NCBI GenBank assembly: GCA_002368715.1
Contig: DFEO01000087.1
Location: 1 to 20,123, forward strand
Direction of reading: 5' to 3'
Source: Ruminococcus sp. UBA3800
GTDB lineage: Bacteria > Bacillota > Clostridia > Oscillospirales > Ruminococcaceae
DNA length: 20,123 nucleotides
Shown here: positions 5,970-12,887 of the stretch, one piece after another
Position numbering within the stretch: the stretch's first letter is position 1
Layout: each line of letters opens with the position of its first letter
The notes under the pieces: generated by a model
The model's database searches: none
Told to the model about the DNA's origin: nothing
Seen by the model: the letters and a program-made list of their open reading frames with translations, nothing else
Made by a program: the position numbers and the translations under genes

Positions 5970-7385
5970 TCACTTTCCGATAAACTCGTGGTAAGAATCG
6001 TTAAAGGTCTTGAGCTCGGAGTTCAGGGTCGGGGTATACTGCTCCTTGAGCTGGCTCCAGGTTATCTGAGTGTCGTTCTCGTCGGACTTCATTACCGAGG
6101 TGTAAAGATAAGGTATCACAGCCTCCAGGGTGTCATTCGTTGCCGAGTCGTTGTCCGAAAGCACGGTCGATATACCGTAGCCCGGGTCAAAGAAGCGAAC
6201 GAACTTGTTCGAGATGACCTCCTCTGTCATCATCTGATACATCTGCTCGGTATAGTACGGCTGGTTCACAAAGAACTTCTCCTTGCCTGCCTCCTTATAC
6301 TCCTCCTGACTGCTTGCAACTCTCGCACACTCGAGCCAGCAGCGCATAGCATCGTTTTTCTTCGAGCCCTTCACCCACATATAAGCGTTCACCGCAAGTG
6401 TGGTATAGAGAGTGTCTGTGTTCGGATCCTTAGGCATAGGAACGATAGCCCAGTTGTCGCCCGATTTCGGAGTTACTGCCCAGGTGCCCATAGCGTAAAA
6501 CAGAACGTGGTTGTTGAAAGCCTCCGAGCAGGAGCCTATCCAGTTTGCATTGTAAAGACCGTTCTTCTGGATATCATAGAGAAGCGATGCCGCTCTGTCA
6601 AGGTCGGCATCCTCGATATTGTTCACATACTCGTCCTTCTCTGCGTCATACTGTATGATCGACTTTCCTGTGGAATGGAAGATAAACGGCGCAAACCACC
6701 CGTTTACTCCCCAGCGCTCCTCATCGGCAGGGGCGTTCTCAACATACTCTGTCATAAGGTCATACCATGCGTTCCAGTCCCACTTGCCCTCGAGATAAAG
6801 CTCATAAGGATCGTCAAGGCTGTTCTCCTCGAACACATCCACATTGTAGGTCATAACCGAAAGCGCACCGAAATCGATAGGCGCAACATAGTGCTCGCCG
6901 TTGAGGGTATACTGCCCTGCTGTCTCCTTGACATCCGACCATATCGGGCTGTCAAAGTCAACTATCGGATCAATGCTCTGGAACATCCCCTTGATACAGT
7001 TTGCAGGGAACGTCATCGCTGTCTCATACCAGAACATATCCGGGGGATCGTCCGCCAGGAGCCTTGCCGCCAGGTCGTCATACTTTTTCATCGAGCCTGT
7101 TCTTGTGTATTTGATCTTTCCGCCCTTCTGCTCGAAAAGCGCAAGGTCTGTCCTCTTCTCGGGAGAGGCCTTTGTGGGGTTGATGTCAAAATAGGAGAAC
7201 CACTCGATCTCCTTTTGCGCATCATCGGCAATAGGCTCGATATCATCGGAGCTTGCGACCTCGACCTTTTCGGTAAAGGAGCTTGCGTCCTTGTCCGAGG
7301 AGCTGCCCGAGCCGCTCCCACATCCGACCGCCGAAGCTGTGAGCAGCAGTGCCAGTGCCGCAACGATTGATTTGCTTGCTCTCAT
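5970..7385 (-). CDS. ABC transporter extracellular solute-binding lipoprotein (carbohydrate type)
   Basis: The 471-residue precursor starts with a lipoprotein signal: charged MRASKS, a hydrophobic stretch, then a lipobox-like AVGC with the lipidated cysteine at 22, followed by a Gly/Ser-rich tether. The remainder is a family 1 solute-binding fold, with features such as YFDINPTKASPEKRTDLALFEQKGG, LLADDPPDMFWYE, GVNGWFAPFIF and the MPKDP/AVNAYMWVKGS segments. It should capture oligosaccharides outside the membrane and hand them to an ABC permease. No permease or ATPase gene is present nearby, so partners must be encoded elsewhere. Its downstream neighbour is a cytoplasmic GH43 and its divergent neighbour an AraC regulator, suggesting xylo- or arabino-oligosaccharides. 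AAAGGAAGG lies seven bases before the ATG. Confidence 0.9.
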   Translation of the reverse strand: MRASKSIVAALALLLTASAVGCGSGSGSSSDKDASSFTEKVEVASSDDIEPIADDAQKEIEWFSYFDINPTKASPEKRTDLALFEQKGGKIKYTRTGSMKKYDDLAARLLADDPPDMFWYETAMTFPANCIKGMFQSIDPIVDFDSPIWSDVKETAGQYTLNGEHYVAPIDFGALSVMTYNVDVFEENSLDDPYELYLEGKWDWNAWYDLMTEYVENAPADEERWGVNGWFAPFIFHSTGKSIIQYDAEKDEYVNNIEDADLDRAASLLYDIQKNGLYNANWIGSCSEAFNNHVLFYAMGTWAVTPKSGDNWAIVPMPKDPNTDTLYTTLAVNAYMWVKGSKKNDAMRCWLECARVASSQEEYKEAGKEKFFVNQPYYTEQMYQMMTEEVISNKFVRFFDPGYGISTVLSDNDSATNDTLEAVIPYLYTSVMKSDENDTQITWSQLKEQYTPTLNSELKTFNDSYHEFIGK

Positions 7386-7403
7386 TACATTTCCTTCCTT
7401 TCA

Positions 7404-7423
7404 GATCAAGAGTTTTTATGATC
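7404..7423. promoter_or_regulatory. Inverted repeat GATCA-N10-TGATC upstream of the solute-binding protein gene
   Basis: Two 5-bp arms separated by one helical turn lie 20-40 bases before the solute-binding protein start, inside the divergent region with araC-type control. This is a possible operator. I found no convincing -35/-10 pair for the minus-strand gene, which fits an activator-dependent promoter. Confidence 0.3.
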
Positions 7424-7448
7424 AGCTGTTTTTTATTCGTCTTTCCAC

Positions 7449-7477
7449 TTGAAAAAATGGCAGATTTGTGCTATAAT
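7449..7477 (+). promoter_or_regulatory. Promoter of the AraC-family regulator gene (distal)
   Basis: TTGAAA (7449-7454) and TATAAT (7472-7477) have a 17-base spacer and a TGC extension before the -10. It lies about 100 bases upstream of the start codon. Confidence 0.8.
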
Positions 7478-7517
7478 TTATGGGTACGCAAATATTTTAA
7501 CATAAAAGGCGGATATT

Positions 7518-7526
7518 TGATATAAT
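7518..7526 (+). promoter_or_regulatory. Possible second, extended -10 promoter of the AraC-family gene
   Basis: TGATATAAT is a perfect extended -10 box 53 bases before the ATG. The sequence 17 bases upstream is not a good -35, so it would depend on the TGn extension. Confidence 0.4.
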
Positions 7527-7579
7527 GAACACGACATAAAACCGCACAAAAAAGACATTCCAAAAAGGAGGAGGAGCCT

Positions 7580-8491
7580 ATGCAGTCTATGGAGCCCTTT
7601 CGGCTTGAGGATTTTTCGCAGGTAAAGGACTTTCCGTTTTTCATACAGCTGGGCTTCCAGCAGGGTGACTTTTTTATGCACCGCCACGAGGACTTCTGCG
7701 AAGCGGTGATAGTTACCGACGGCAGCGCTCTGCACATCGTTGAGGACGAGAGCTATCCCGTGAACCGTGGTGATGTTTTTGTCATAAGCGGAAATACGCC
7801 TCACGGCTTTAAAAACGCCAAGGATTTCAAGCCCTGCAATATAATGTTCGACCCGTCTTTTTTCACCTCCTCGGCTCAGGAGCTTGTAAAGACACCGGGG
7901 TTCCAGGCGCTTTTTGTGGTCGAGCCGAACCTTTTGAAGTCCGGCGGCTTCAGGGCCAGGTTCAAGCTTGCCCCCGAGGACTATGACACTGCATACAACA
8001 CGATATGCGATATGTTCAACGAGCAGGCGCTCAAATTAAGCTGCTGGCAGACAAAGTTCAAAACGGACTTTCTTTCGCTGTGCATACATCTTTCACGCTG
8101 CTATGAAAAAGGCACGCCCCACAAAAACAGCGACCTCTATTCGATAGCCGAGGCGCTGGCACAGATAGAAAAGGGCTATTTGTCCGACCTTTCGGTGACG
8201 GAGCTGGCTAAGCTCTCGAACTATTCGCAGCGCCAGTTCCTGCGCATCTTCAAAAGCGTATGCGGCTGCACCCCGACCGAGTATATCCGAAAGCGCAGGA
8301 TAAGGGATGCCTGCCGTATGCTGCGCTCTTCGCCGGAGCCGATCACGAAGATCGCAGTGGAATGCGGCTATGCAGACAGCAACTATTTTTCCAGAGCATT
8401 CAAGACCGAAACCGGAATGACTCCCAGAGCCTACCGGGCAGGGCATATGACCGACATGGTAACAAAGCAGAGCTCGGGCTTCTTTTTATAA
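7580..8491 (+). CDS. AraC-family transcriptional regulator
   Basis: The 303-residue protein has an N-terminal cupin-like sensing domain (about 15-150, with MHRHEDFCEAVIVTDG and GDVFVISGNTPHGF). Its C-terminal double helix-turn-helix (about 200-296) contains LSVTELAKLSNYSQRQFLRIFK and ITKIAVECGYADSNYFSRAFK, the standard AraC signature. Proteins of this layout sense a sugar through the cupin domain and activate adjacent uptake and hydrolase genes. It is divergent from the solute-binding protein-GH43 pair, its most likely target. GGAGGAGG lies a few bases before the ATG. The inducer is unknown, with xylan- or arabinan-derived sugar inferred only from the GH43 neighbour. Confidence 0.93.
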   Translation: MQSMEPFRLEDFSQVKDFPFFIQLGFQQGDFFMHRHEDFCEAVIVTDGSALHIVEDESYPVNRGDVFVISGNTPHGFKNAKDFKPCNIMFDPSFFTSSAQELVKTPGFQALFVVEPNLLKSGGFRARFKLAPEDYDTAYNTICDMFNEQALKLSCWQTKFKTDFLSLCIHLSRCYEKGTPHKNSDLYSIAEALAQIEKGYLSDLSVTELAKLSNYSQRQFLRIFKSVCGCTPTEYIRKRRIRDACRMLRSSPEPITKIAVECGYADSNYFSRAFKTETGMTPRAYRAGHMTDMVTKQSSGFFL

Positions 8492-8558
8492 GAGCTTTGC
8501 CGCACGGTCCTGCCTTGGGAGAGGGACTTGCTTCGGGAGCGGGGGTTGATTTTTGGGC
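8492..8558. other. Short spacer after the AraC-family gene
   Basis: I see no clear intrinsic terminator or gene here. The structured repeats immediately downstream may end the AraC-family transcript. Confidence 0.4.
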
Positions 8559-8806
8559 GCTTATGTGATATAATATCAGCATAGCTGATATTATACATTT
8601 ATCTGAAAGCCCTCGCAGATACGTGTCACTCTGTGACACTCCCTGCGTATCGGGCAATTATATCACATCACTTCGCTTATGTGATATAATAACAGCATAG
8701 CTGATATTATACATTTATCTGAAAGCCCTCGCAGATACGTGTCACTCTGTGACACTCCCTGCGTATCAGGCAATTATATCACATCGCTTCGCTTATGTGA
8801 TATAAT
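8559..8806. repeat. Tandem 116-bp structured repeat, two full copies plus a 16-bp partial third
   Basis: Copy 1 is 8559-8674, copy 2 is 8675-8790, and a partial copy is 8791-8806. The period is exactly 116 bases and I count three mismatches between the full copies. Each unit has 12-bp inverted arms ATGTGATATAAT / ATTATATCACAT (8563-8574 with 8657-8668, and 8679-8690 with 8773-8784). Two inner hairpins are present: ATCAGC-ATA-GCTGAT, weakened by one change in copy 2, and a GATACG/CGTATC stem that encloses GTGTCA/TGACAC. The layout is a three-way-junction-like fold. It has no coding capacity and resembles a miniature mobile or intergenic palindromic repeat; a family name is not known to me. Confidence 0.85.
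8798..8806 (+). promoter_or_regulatory. Extended -10 promoter at the repeat edge, reading into the lipid kinase gene
   Basis: TGATATAAT, the last nine bases of the partial third repeat, is a perfect extended -10 box about 75 bases upstream of the kinase ATG. No good -35 is present 17 bases upstream. The same box is present in every arm of the repeat. Confidence 0.45.
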
Positions 8807-8881
8807 CATACATAACCATAACATAACACTGGCAAATAATACCGAAAAATGTATATTGACCGAAACAGACAAGGAGAAAAA

Positions 8882-9847
8882 ATGAAGAAGCTTCTTTTTG
8901 TTTATAACAGTAAGGCCGGAAAAGGCCACCTTAAAAGCAATCTTTGCGATATAATAGATATTTTTACAAAGGGCGGATATGACGTTACCGCCTATCCGAC
9001 TCAAGCCAGGCTTGACGGCTACCGCAAGATAAAGGACGACGGAGAGCAGTATGATCTGATAGTCGCTTCGGGCGGAGACGGCACTCTTTCCGAGGCTGTC
9101 AAGGCTCTGCTCACCTATGCCGAAAAAAAGCCTCTGGGCTATATCCCGGCAGGCTCTACCAATGACTGTGCAAACTCGCTCAACATCTCGAAAAAGCTCA
9201 TAGCTGCCGCTCAGGAGGTCGTTGACGGAGTATACTTTGACTATGACGTGGGAACGTTCAACGGCGAAAGCTTTGTTTATGTCGCCGGCTTCGGCGCTTT
9301 TACCGACGTTTCCTATGAGACGAAGCAGGGCTTTAAAAACATTTTCGGCCACGCAGCCTATGTTGCCGAGGGTCTTAAAAGAGTGCCTACCTATCGTGGA
9401 CACAAGATGAGCGTATGGCATGACGGCGAGGTGACCGAGGGAGATTTCATTCTCGGGCTCGTATCAAATGCGATGTCTATCGGCGGAATGAAAAATCTGG
9501 TCTCAAATGACGTTGTCCTTGACGACGGACTTTTCGAGGTCGTTCTCTGCAAGACGCCGAAAAACCCGATAGATTTCAGCACCACCGTGTCGAATGCGGC
9601 TTTCAACAATCTGTCGGAAAGAAACTTCATCACGTTCAAGGCTTCGCACATCGTTTTTAAATGTGACGAAAAGATAGCATGGACCCTTGACGGCGAAGCA
9701 GGCGGAGAGCACAGCCTTGCGGAGATAGTGAACCTCAAGCAGGCGATCAGGCTAAAGCTCAAAAGCACTCATGTGACCGAGCAGCAGGAAGAGCTCCGCC
9801 GTGCCCTTTCCGAAGGCTATGTGTTTGACGACAATTATGATGATTGA
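8882..9847 (+). CDS. Diacylglycerol kinase / YegS-BmrU family lipid kinase
   Basis: The 321-residue protein has the DAGK catalytic fold: a nucleotide-binding start LLFVYNSKAGKGH, the GGDGT motif (64-68, in ASGGDGTLSEAV) and the GSTND loop (91-95, in IPAGSTNDCANSL). The second domain carries YVAGFGAFTDVSYET and a terminal WTLDGEAGGEH block. The family phosphorylates diacylglycerol or related lipids with ATP, recycling them to phosphatidic acid in the cytoplasmic membrane. The ATG at 8882 was chosen because AAGGAG lies seven bases upstream; an in-frame ATG at 8849 has no ribosome binding site. The lipid substrate (DgkB-like or otherwise) cannot be decided. It is a single-gene unit closed by a terminator. 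Confidence 0.92.
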   Translation: MKKLLFVYNSKAGKGHLKSNLCDIIDIFTKGGYDVTAYPTQARLDGYRKIKDDGEQYDLIVASGGDGTLSEAVKALLTYAEKKPLGYIPAGSTNDCANSLNISKKLIAAAQEVVDGVYFDYDVGTFNGESFVYVAGFGAFTDVSYETKQGFKNIFGHAAYVAEGLKRVPTYRGHKMSVWHDGEVTEGDFILGLVSNAMSIGGMKNLVSNDVVLDDGLFEVVLCKTPKNPIDFSTTVSNAAFNNLSERNFITFKASHIVFKCDEKIAWTLDGEAGGEHSLAEIVNLKQAIRLKLKSTHVTEQQEELRRALSEGYVFDDNYDD

Positions 9848-9876
9848 TCCCGAACGGTTTTCCAAATAAAAACACC

Positions 9877-9909
9877 GATCCCCCTGCTATGGCGGCAGGG
9901 GGATCTTTT
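9877..9909. terminator. Intrinsic terminator between the lipid kinase and rsmG
   Basis: A perfect 11-bp stem GATCCCCCTGC/GCAGGGGGATC (9877-9887 with 9895-9905) has a 7-base loop, with TTTT after it on the plus strand. On the minus strand GGTGTTTTTATTT follows the stem. It sits between convergent genes and can act in both directions. Confidence 0.92.
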
Positions 9910-9950
9910 GATATGAAAGTGTTTTACGTTCCGAACGTGGAAAGGGGAAA

Positions 9951-10658
9951 TTATAAGGGATGAGAGGACATCCGGCCTTTGTTGCGGGGGTATTTCGGGG
10001 GCGTGGGATCGACCTTTCTGAGTATTATCAGCGTTCTGCCGTCGCCCGAAGGAAGTGCGTATTCATATACGTCCTCCACCTTCGCCCCAAGCGTTTTTAC
10101 TGCGGTCTTTGCCTGCTCCAATTCTTCCCTGCCTGCCGAACCCTTGAGCGCCGCAAACGCTCCGCCGACTTTTACAAACGGAAGACAGTATTCGCAAAGC
10201 TCCCTCAGATTCGCCACGGCTCTCGCACAGGCAATGTCAAACCTCTCCCTGTATTCGGCATTCCGGCCAAGCTCCTCTGCTCTCGCATGGATACACACCG
10301 CCCCAAGGCCTATGTCCTCGGACAGCGCCGCCAGAAAGTTTATCCGCTTGTTCAGACTGTCAAGGAGCGTAAGCCTGATATCGTTTCTGAATATTTTAAG
10401 CGGACAGGACGGAAAACCTGCCCCTGTCCCCACATCTATCACCGAAGCCCCGTCCGGAACTTCAAAAAGAGAAAACGGGTAAACACTGTCGTAAAAATGC
10501 TTCTCTGCCACCTGGTCGGGCTCGGTTATGGCGGTAAGGTTGATCTTTTCGTTCCACTCCACCAGCATACGCTCGTATTCTCTCAGCCGCTCATATTTTT
10601 CATCATCTAGCCCCAGTGGGGAAAGCAGCCTGTCATAAAGTATCCTGTCTGCCTGCAT
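9951..10658 (-). CDS. rsmG: 16S rRNA (guanine-527-N7)-methyltransferase RsmG
   Basis: The 235-residue protein matches the usual RsmG (GidB) length. The N-terminal helical part has MLVEWNEKINLTAITEPDQVAEKHFYDS. The Rossmann methyltransferase core carries the SAM-binding loop VIDVGTGAGFP (73-83) and LLDSLNKRINFL, and ARAVANLREL is the typical RsmG segment. It methylates G527 of 16S rRNA from SAM; loss is known to give low-level streptomycin resistance in several bacteria. The ATG lies one base after the mnmG stop (TGA-T-ATG) with AGGGAG upstream, so translation is probably coupled. The C-terminal tail (YPRNKGRMSSHPL) is variable and not diagnostic. Confidence 0.97.
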   Translation of the reverse strand: MQADRILYDRLLSPLGLDDEKYERLREYERMLVEWNEKINLTAITEPDQVAEKHFYDSVYPFSLFEVPDGASVIDVGTGAGFPSCPLKIFRNDIRLTLLDSLNKRINFLAALSEDIGLGAVCIHARAEELGRNAEYRERFDIACARAVANLRELCEYCLPFVKVGGAFAALKGSAGREELEQAKTAVKTLGAKVEDVYEYALPSGDGRTLIILRKVDPTPPKYPRNKGRMSSHPL

Positions 10659-10659
10659 A

Positions 10660-12549
10660 TCAATCTCCCTGTTTATAGCCGCCCGCTGCCCACACGAGCA
10701 GTACGCTCACATCGGCAGGGTTAACACCGCTTATCCTGCCCGCCTGACCGACAGACAACGGCTTTATCTTGTTGAGCTTTTCGGCCGCTTCCAGCCTCAG
10801 CCCCTTTATCTTCGTATAATCCATATCTGCAGGCAGCTTTTTGTTTTCCAGCCTTCTCATAGCCTCCACCTGCTCGAGCTGTATCTTTATATAGCCCTCA
10901 TACTTTATCTGCAGCTCCACCTGCTCCCTCACATCGTCGGGCAATGCCGGCCTTGCGCTGTCAAAGGGTGCCGTTTCGTCATAGGTCACACCCGGCCTCC
11001 TGATCAGCTGCGAAAGCTTATAGCCGTTGTCGATAGGGTCTGTGCCGACGCTTTCAAGATAAGCGTTTACCGCCTCTGAAGGAGCGATGTTGAGCTTTGA
11101 AACACGCTTTATCTCGGCATCTATCAGCGCCACCTTTTCTTTGAGCTTCTCATATCTCTCGTCACTGATGAGCCCGACTCTGTGTCCCTCGGGCATTAGC
11201 CTTATGTCGGCGTTGTCCTGCCTCAGCAGCAGCCTGTATTCGCTTCTTGAGGTCAGCATCCTGTAAGGGTCCTGACAGCCCTTTGTAACAAGGTCGTCGA
11301 TAAGCGTTCCGATATATGAGCTTGCCCTGTCCAGAACCAGCGGCTCTTCGCCTTTTATTTTCAGCGCTGCGTTTATACCGGCGATAAGACCCTGGGCGGC
11401 GGCTTCCTCGTAGCCAGAGGTGCCGTTGAACTGGCCTGCGCCGTAAAGCCCTGCAAAGTCCTTGAATTCCAGCGTTGCCGAAAGCTCTGTCGGGTCACAG
11501 CAGTCATACTCTATCGCATAAGCGTTTCTCATTATCTCGACGTGCTCGAGCCCCTTTATCGTGTGAAGAAACTCCAGCTGCACTGATTCAGGCAGCGAAG
11601 ACGACATCCCCTGCAAATAGAATTCGTCCGTGTCGAGCCCCATAGGCTCGATAAAAAGCTGGTGTCTCGGCTTGTCGGAAAAGCGCATTATCTTGTCCTC
11701 GATAGAGGGACAGTATCTGGGGCCTATGGCCTGTATGCGCCCCGAATAAATGGGCGAAAGGTGGATGTTGTCCTTTATCACCTTATGTGTCTCGGCATTG
11801 GTGTAGGCCACATAGCACGCTACCTTGTTCTCAGGCTTTTCACCGTCCGAGAACGAGAATGGCGTTATCTTTTCGTCGCCGTACTGCACCTCAAGCCTGT
11901 CAAAGTCTATCGAGCGCCTGTGTACTCTTGCGGGGGTGCCCGTCTTGAAGCGCCTTATGGTCATACCGGCGCCTTTAAGGCACTGCGTGAGCGCCTCGGC
12001 AGGAAGAGACGAATCGGGACCGCTGGGATAAGAGGTCTCTCCCACATGGACCATCCCTCCCAGATAGGTGCCGCTGGCGATGATAACGGCAGAGCACGAA
12101 TAGACAGTGGAGAGCTTTGTCTTTACTCCCCTGACCGTTTTGTTTTCGTCAAAGATGATCTCGGTTATCTCGGCCTGCTTCAGAAACAGGTTTTGCGTCT
12201 GCTCGATAGTCTGCTTCATCAGGCAGTGATACTTCACCCTGTCTATCTGCGCTCTCAGGCTGTGGACAGCGGGGCCCCTGCCGAGATTGAGCATCCTGCT
12301 CTGGATAAGGGTCTTGTCGGCGGCTTTGCCCATCTCTCCGCCGAGAGCGTCTATCTCTCTGACCAGGTGACCCTTTGCGGTGCCGCCTATCGAGGGGTTG
12401 CAGGGCATATTAGCAACAGCGTCAAGCGATATGGTGAAAAGGGCTGTTTTAAGCCCCAGCCTTGCTGCTGCAAGGGCGGCCTCACAGCCGGCATGACCTG
12501 CGCCGATGACAGCTATATCAAAATGCTCGGTAACGTTTGAAAGCTCCAT
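10660..12549 (-). CDS. mnmG: tRNA uridine-5-carboxymethylaminomethyl modification enzyme MnmG
   Basis: The 629-residue FAD-dependent enzyme (GidA) has the usual length. The Rossmann FAD site [14 protein letters not shown] (GxGxxG at 16-21) is at the N-terminus, followed by the signature [23 protein letters not shown]. Central segments include [16 protein letters not shown] and the [11 protein letters not shown] block. The C-terminal helical domain ends [27 protein letters not shown], which contacts MnmE and tRNA. With MnmE it modifies U34 in tRNAs reading two-fold codon boxes. mnmE is not in the window. The frame is open 37 codons further upstream, but that part is not MnmG-like; ATG 12549 has GGAG at good spacing and the true N-terminus. 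rsmG follows directly. Confidence 0.98.
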   Translation of the reverse strand: MELSNVTEHFDIAVIGAGHAGCEAALAAARLGLKTALFTISLDAVANMPCNPSIGGTAKGHLVREIDALGGEMGKAADKTLIQSRMLNLGRGPAVHSLRAQIDRVKYHCLMKQTIEQTQNLFLKQAEITEIIFDENKTVRGVKTKLSTVYSCSAVIIASGTYLGGMVHVGETSYPSGPDSSLPAEALTQCLKGAGMTIRRFKTGTPARVHRRSIDFDRLEVQYGDEKITPFSFSDGEKPENKVACYVAYTNAETHKVIKDNIHLSPIYSGRIQAIGPRYCPSIEDKIMRFSDKPRHQLFIEPMGLDTDEFYLQGMSSSLPESVQLEFLHTIKGLEHVEIMRNAYAIEYDCCDPTELSATLEFKDFAGLYGAGQFNGTSGYEEAAAQGLIAGINAALKIKGEEPLVLDRASSYIGTLIDDLVTKGCQDPYRMLTSRSEYRLLLRQDNADIRLMPEGHRVGLISDERYEKLKEKVALIDAEIKRVSKLNIAPSEAVNAYLESVGTDPIDNGYKLSQLIRRPGVTYDETAPFDSARPALPDDVREQVELQIKYEGYIKIQLEQVEAMRRLENKKLPADMDYTKIKGLRLEAAEKLNKIKPLSVGQAGRISGVNPADVSVLLVWAAGGYKQGD

Positions 12550-12589
12550 TTTTCTGCTCCGTTTCCTAAAATTATCGTTCCGATCTTTC

Positions 12590-12618
12590 AGTATATCACA
12601 ATTATATGAACAATTCAA
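12590..12618 (-). promoter_or_regulatory. Promoter of mnmG-rsmG
   Basis: TTGAAT (12618-12613) and TATACT (12595-12590) on the minus strand have a 17-base spacer and a TGA extension. It lies about 40 bases upstream of the mnmG ATG. Confidence 0.75.
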
Positions 12619-12790
12619 CCAGGCAGGTGCGTGCACCTGCACCCAATTCCCCCACCCCACCCGGGGGCGTGCTGGCTAATAGCTCCTACTGCCCTCCCCG
12701 GAGGGGAGGGGGTATTATAAAAAACAGCTAAAGTGAATGATGATAATTTGTGAATGACGCTGAAAAAGAAGGCAAATGGTGGACAGGGAC
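12619..12790. other. Intergenic stretch with two GC-rich palindromes between mnmG and the esterase gene
   Basis: There is no gene. A perfect 8-bp inverted repeat, GCAGGTGC-GT-GCACCTGC, lies at 12623-12640. A CCCTCCCC/GGGGAGGG stem with a 3-base loop lies at 12692-12710 and is followed on the plus strand by TATTATAAAAAA. Neither has a clear terminator tail or known binding factor. Confidence 0.5.
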
Positions 12791-12819
12791 TTGAAAAAAT
12801 AACAGTTTTGTGTTATAGT
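12791..12819 (+). promoter_or_regulatory. Promoter of the surface esterase gene
   Basis: TTGAAA (12791-12796) and TATAGT (12814-12819) are spaced by 17 bases with a TGT extension. It closely resembles the AraC-family promoter at 7449 over 33 bases. Confidence 0.75.
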
Positions 12820-12887
12820 TTATTCTGTATTAAAGTGTTTTTGGATATTTGGAGTTTGAAACACAAAACGAAAGGATGTATGTAAAA

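Noticed and set aside
5988..7370. 460-codon open frame on the plus strand across the solute-binding protein gene
   Set aside because: It mirrors the lipoprotein gene, resembles no protein family, and is explained by codon bias of the true gene.
8559..8806. CRISPR array
   Set aside because: The repeated units are 116 bp, abut without unique spacers and no cas genes are present.
8849..8881. Upstream in-frame ATG for the lipid kinase
   Set aside because: It has no ribosome binding site; the ATG at 8882 follows AAGGAG and matches the natural family start.
12550..12660. 37-codon N-terminal extension of mnmG
   Set aside because: It runs through the mnmG promoter, is not MnmG-like, and the ATG at 12549 has a proper ribosome binding site and the conserved N-terminus.
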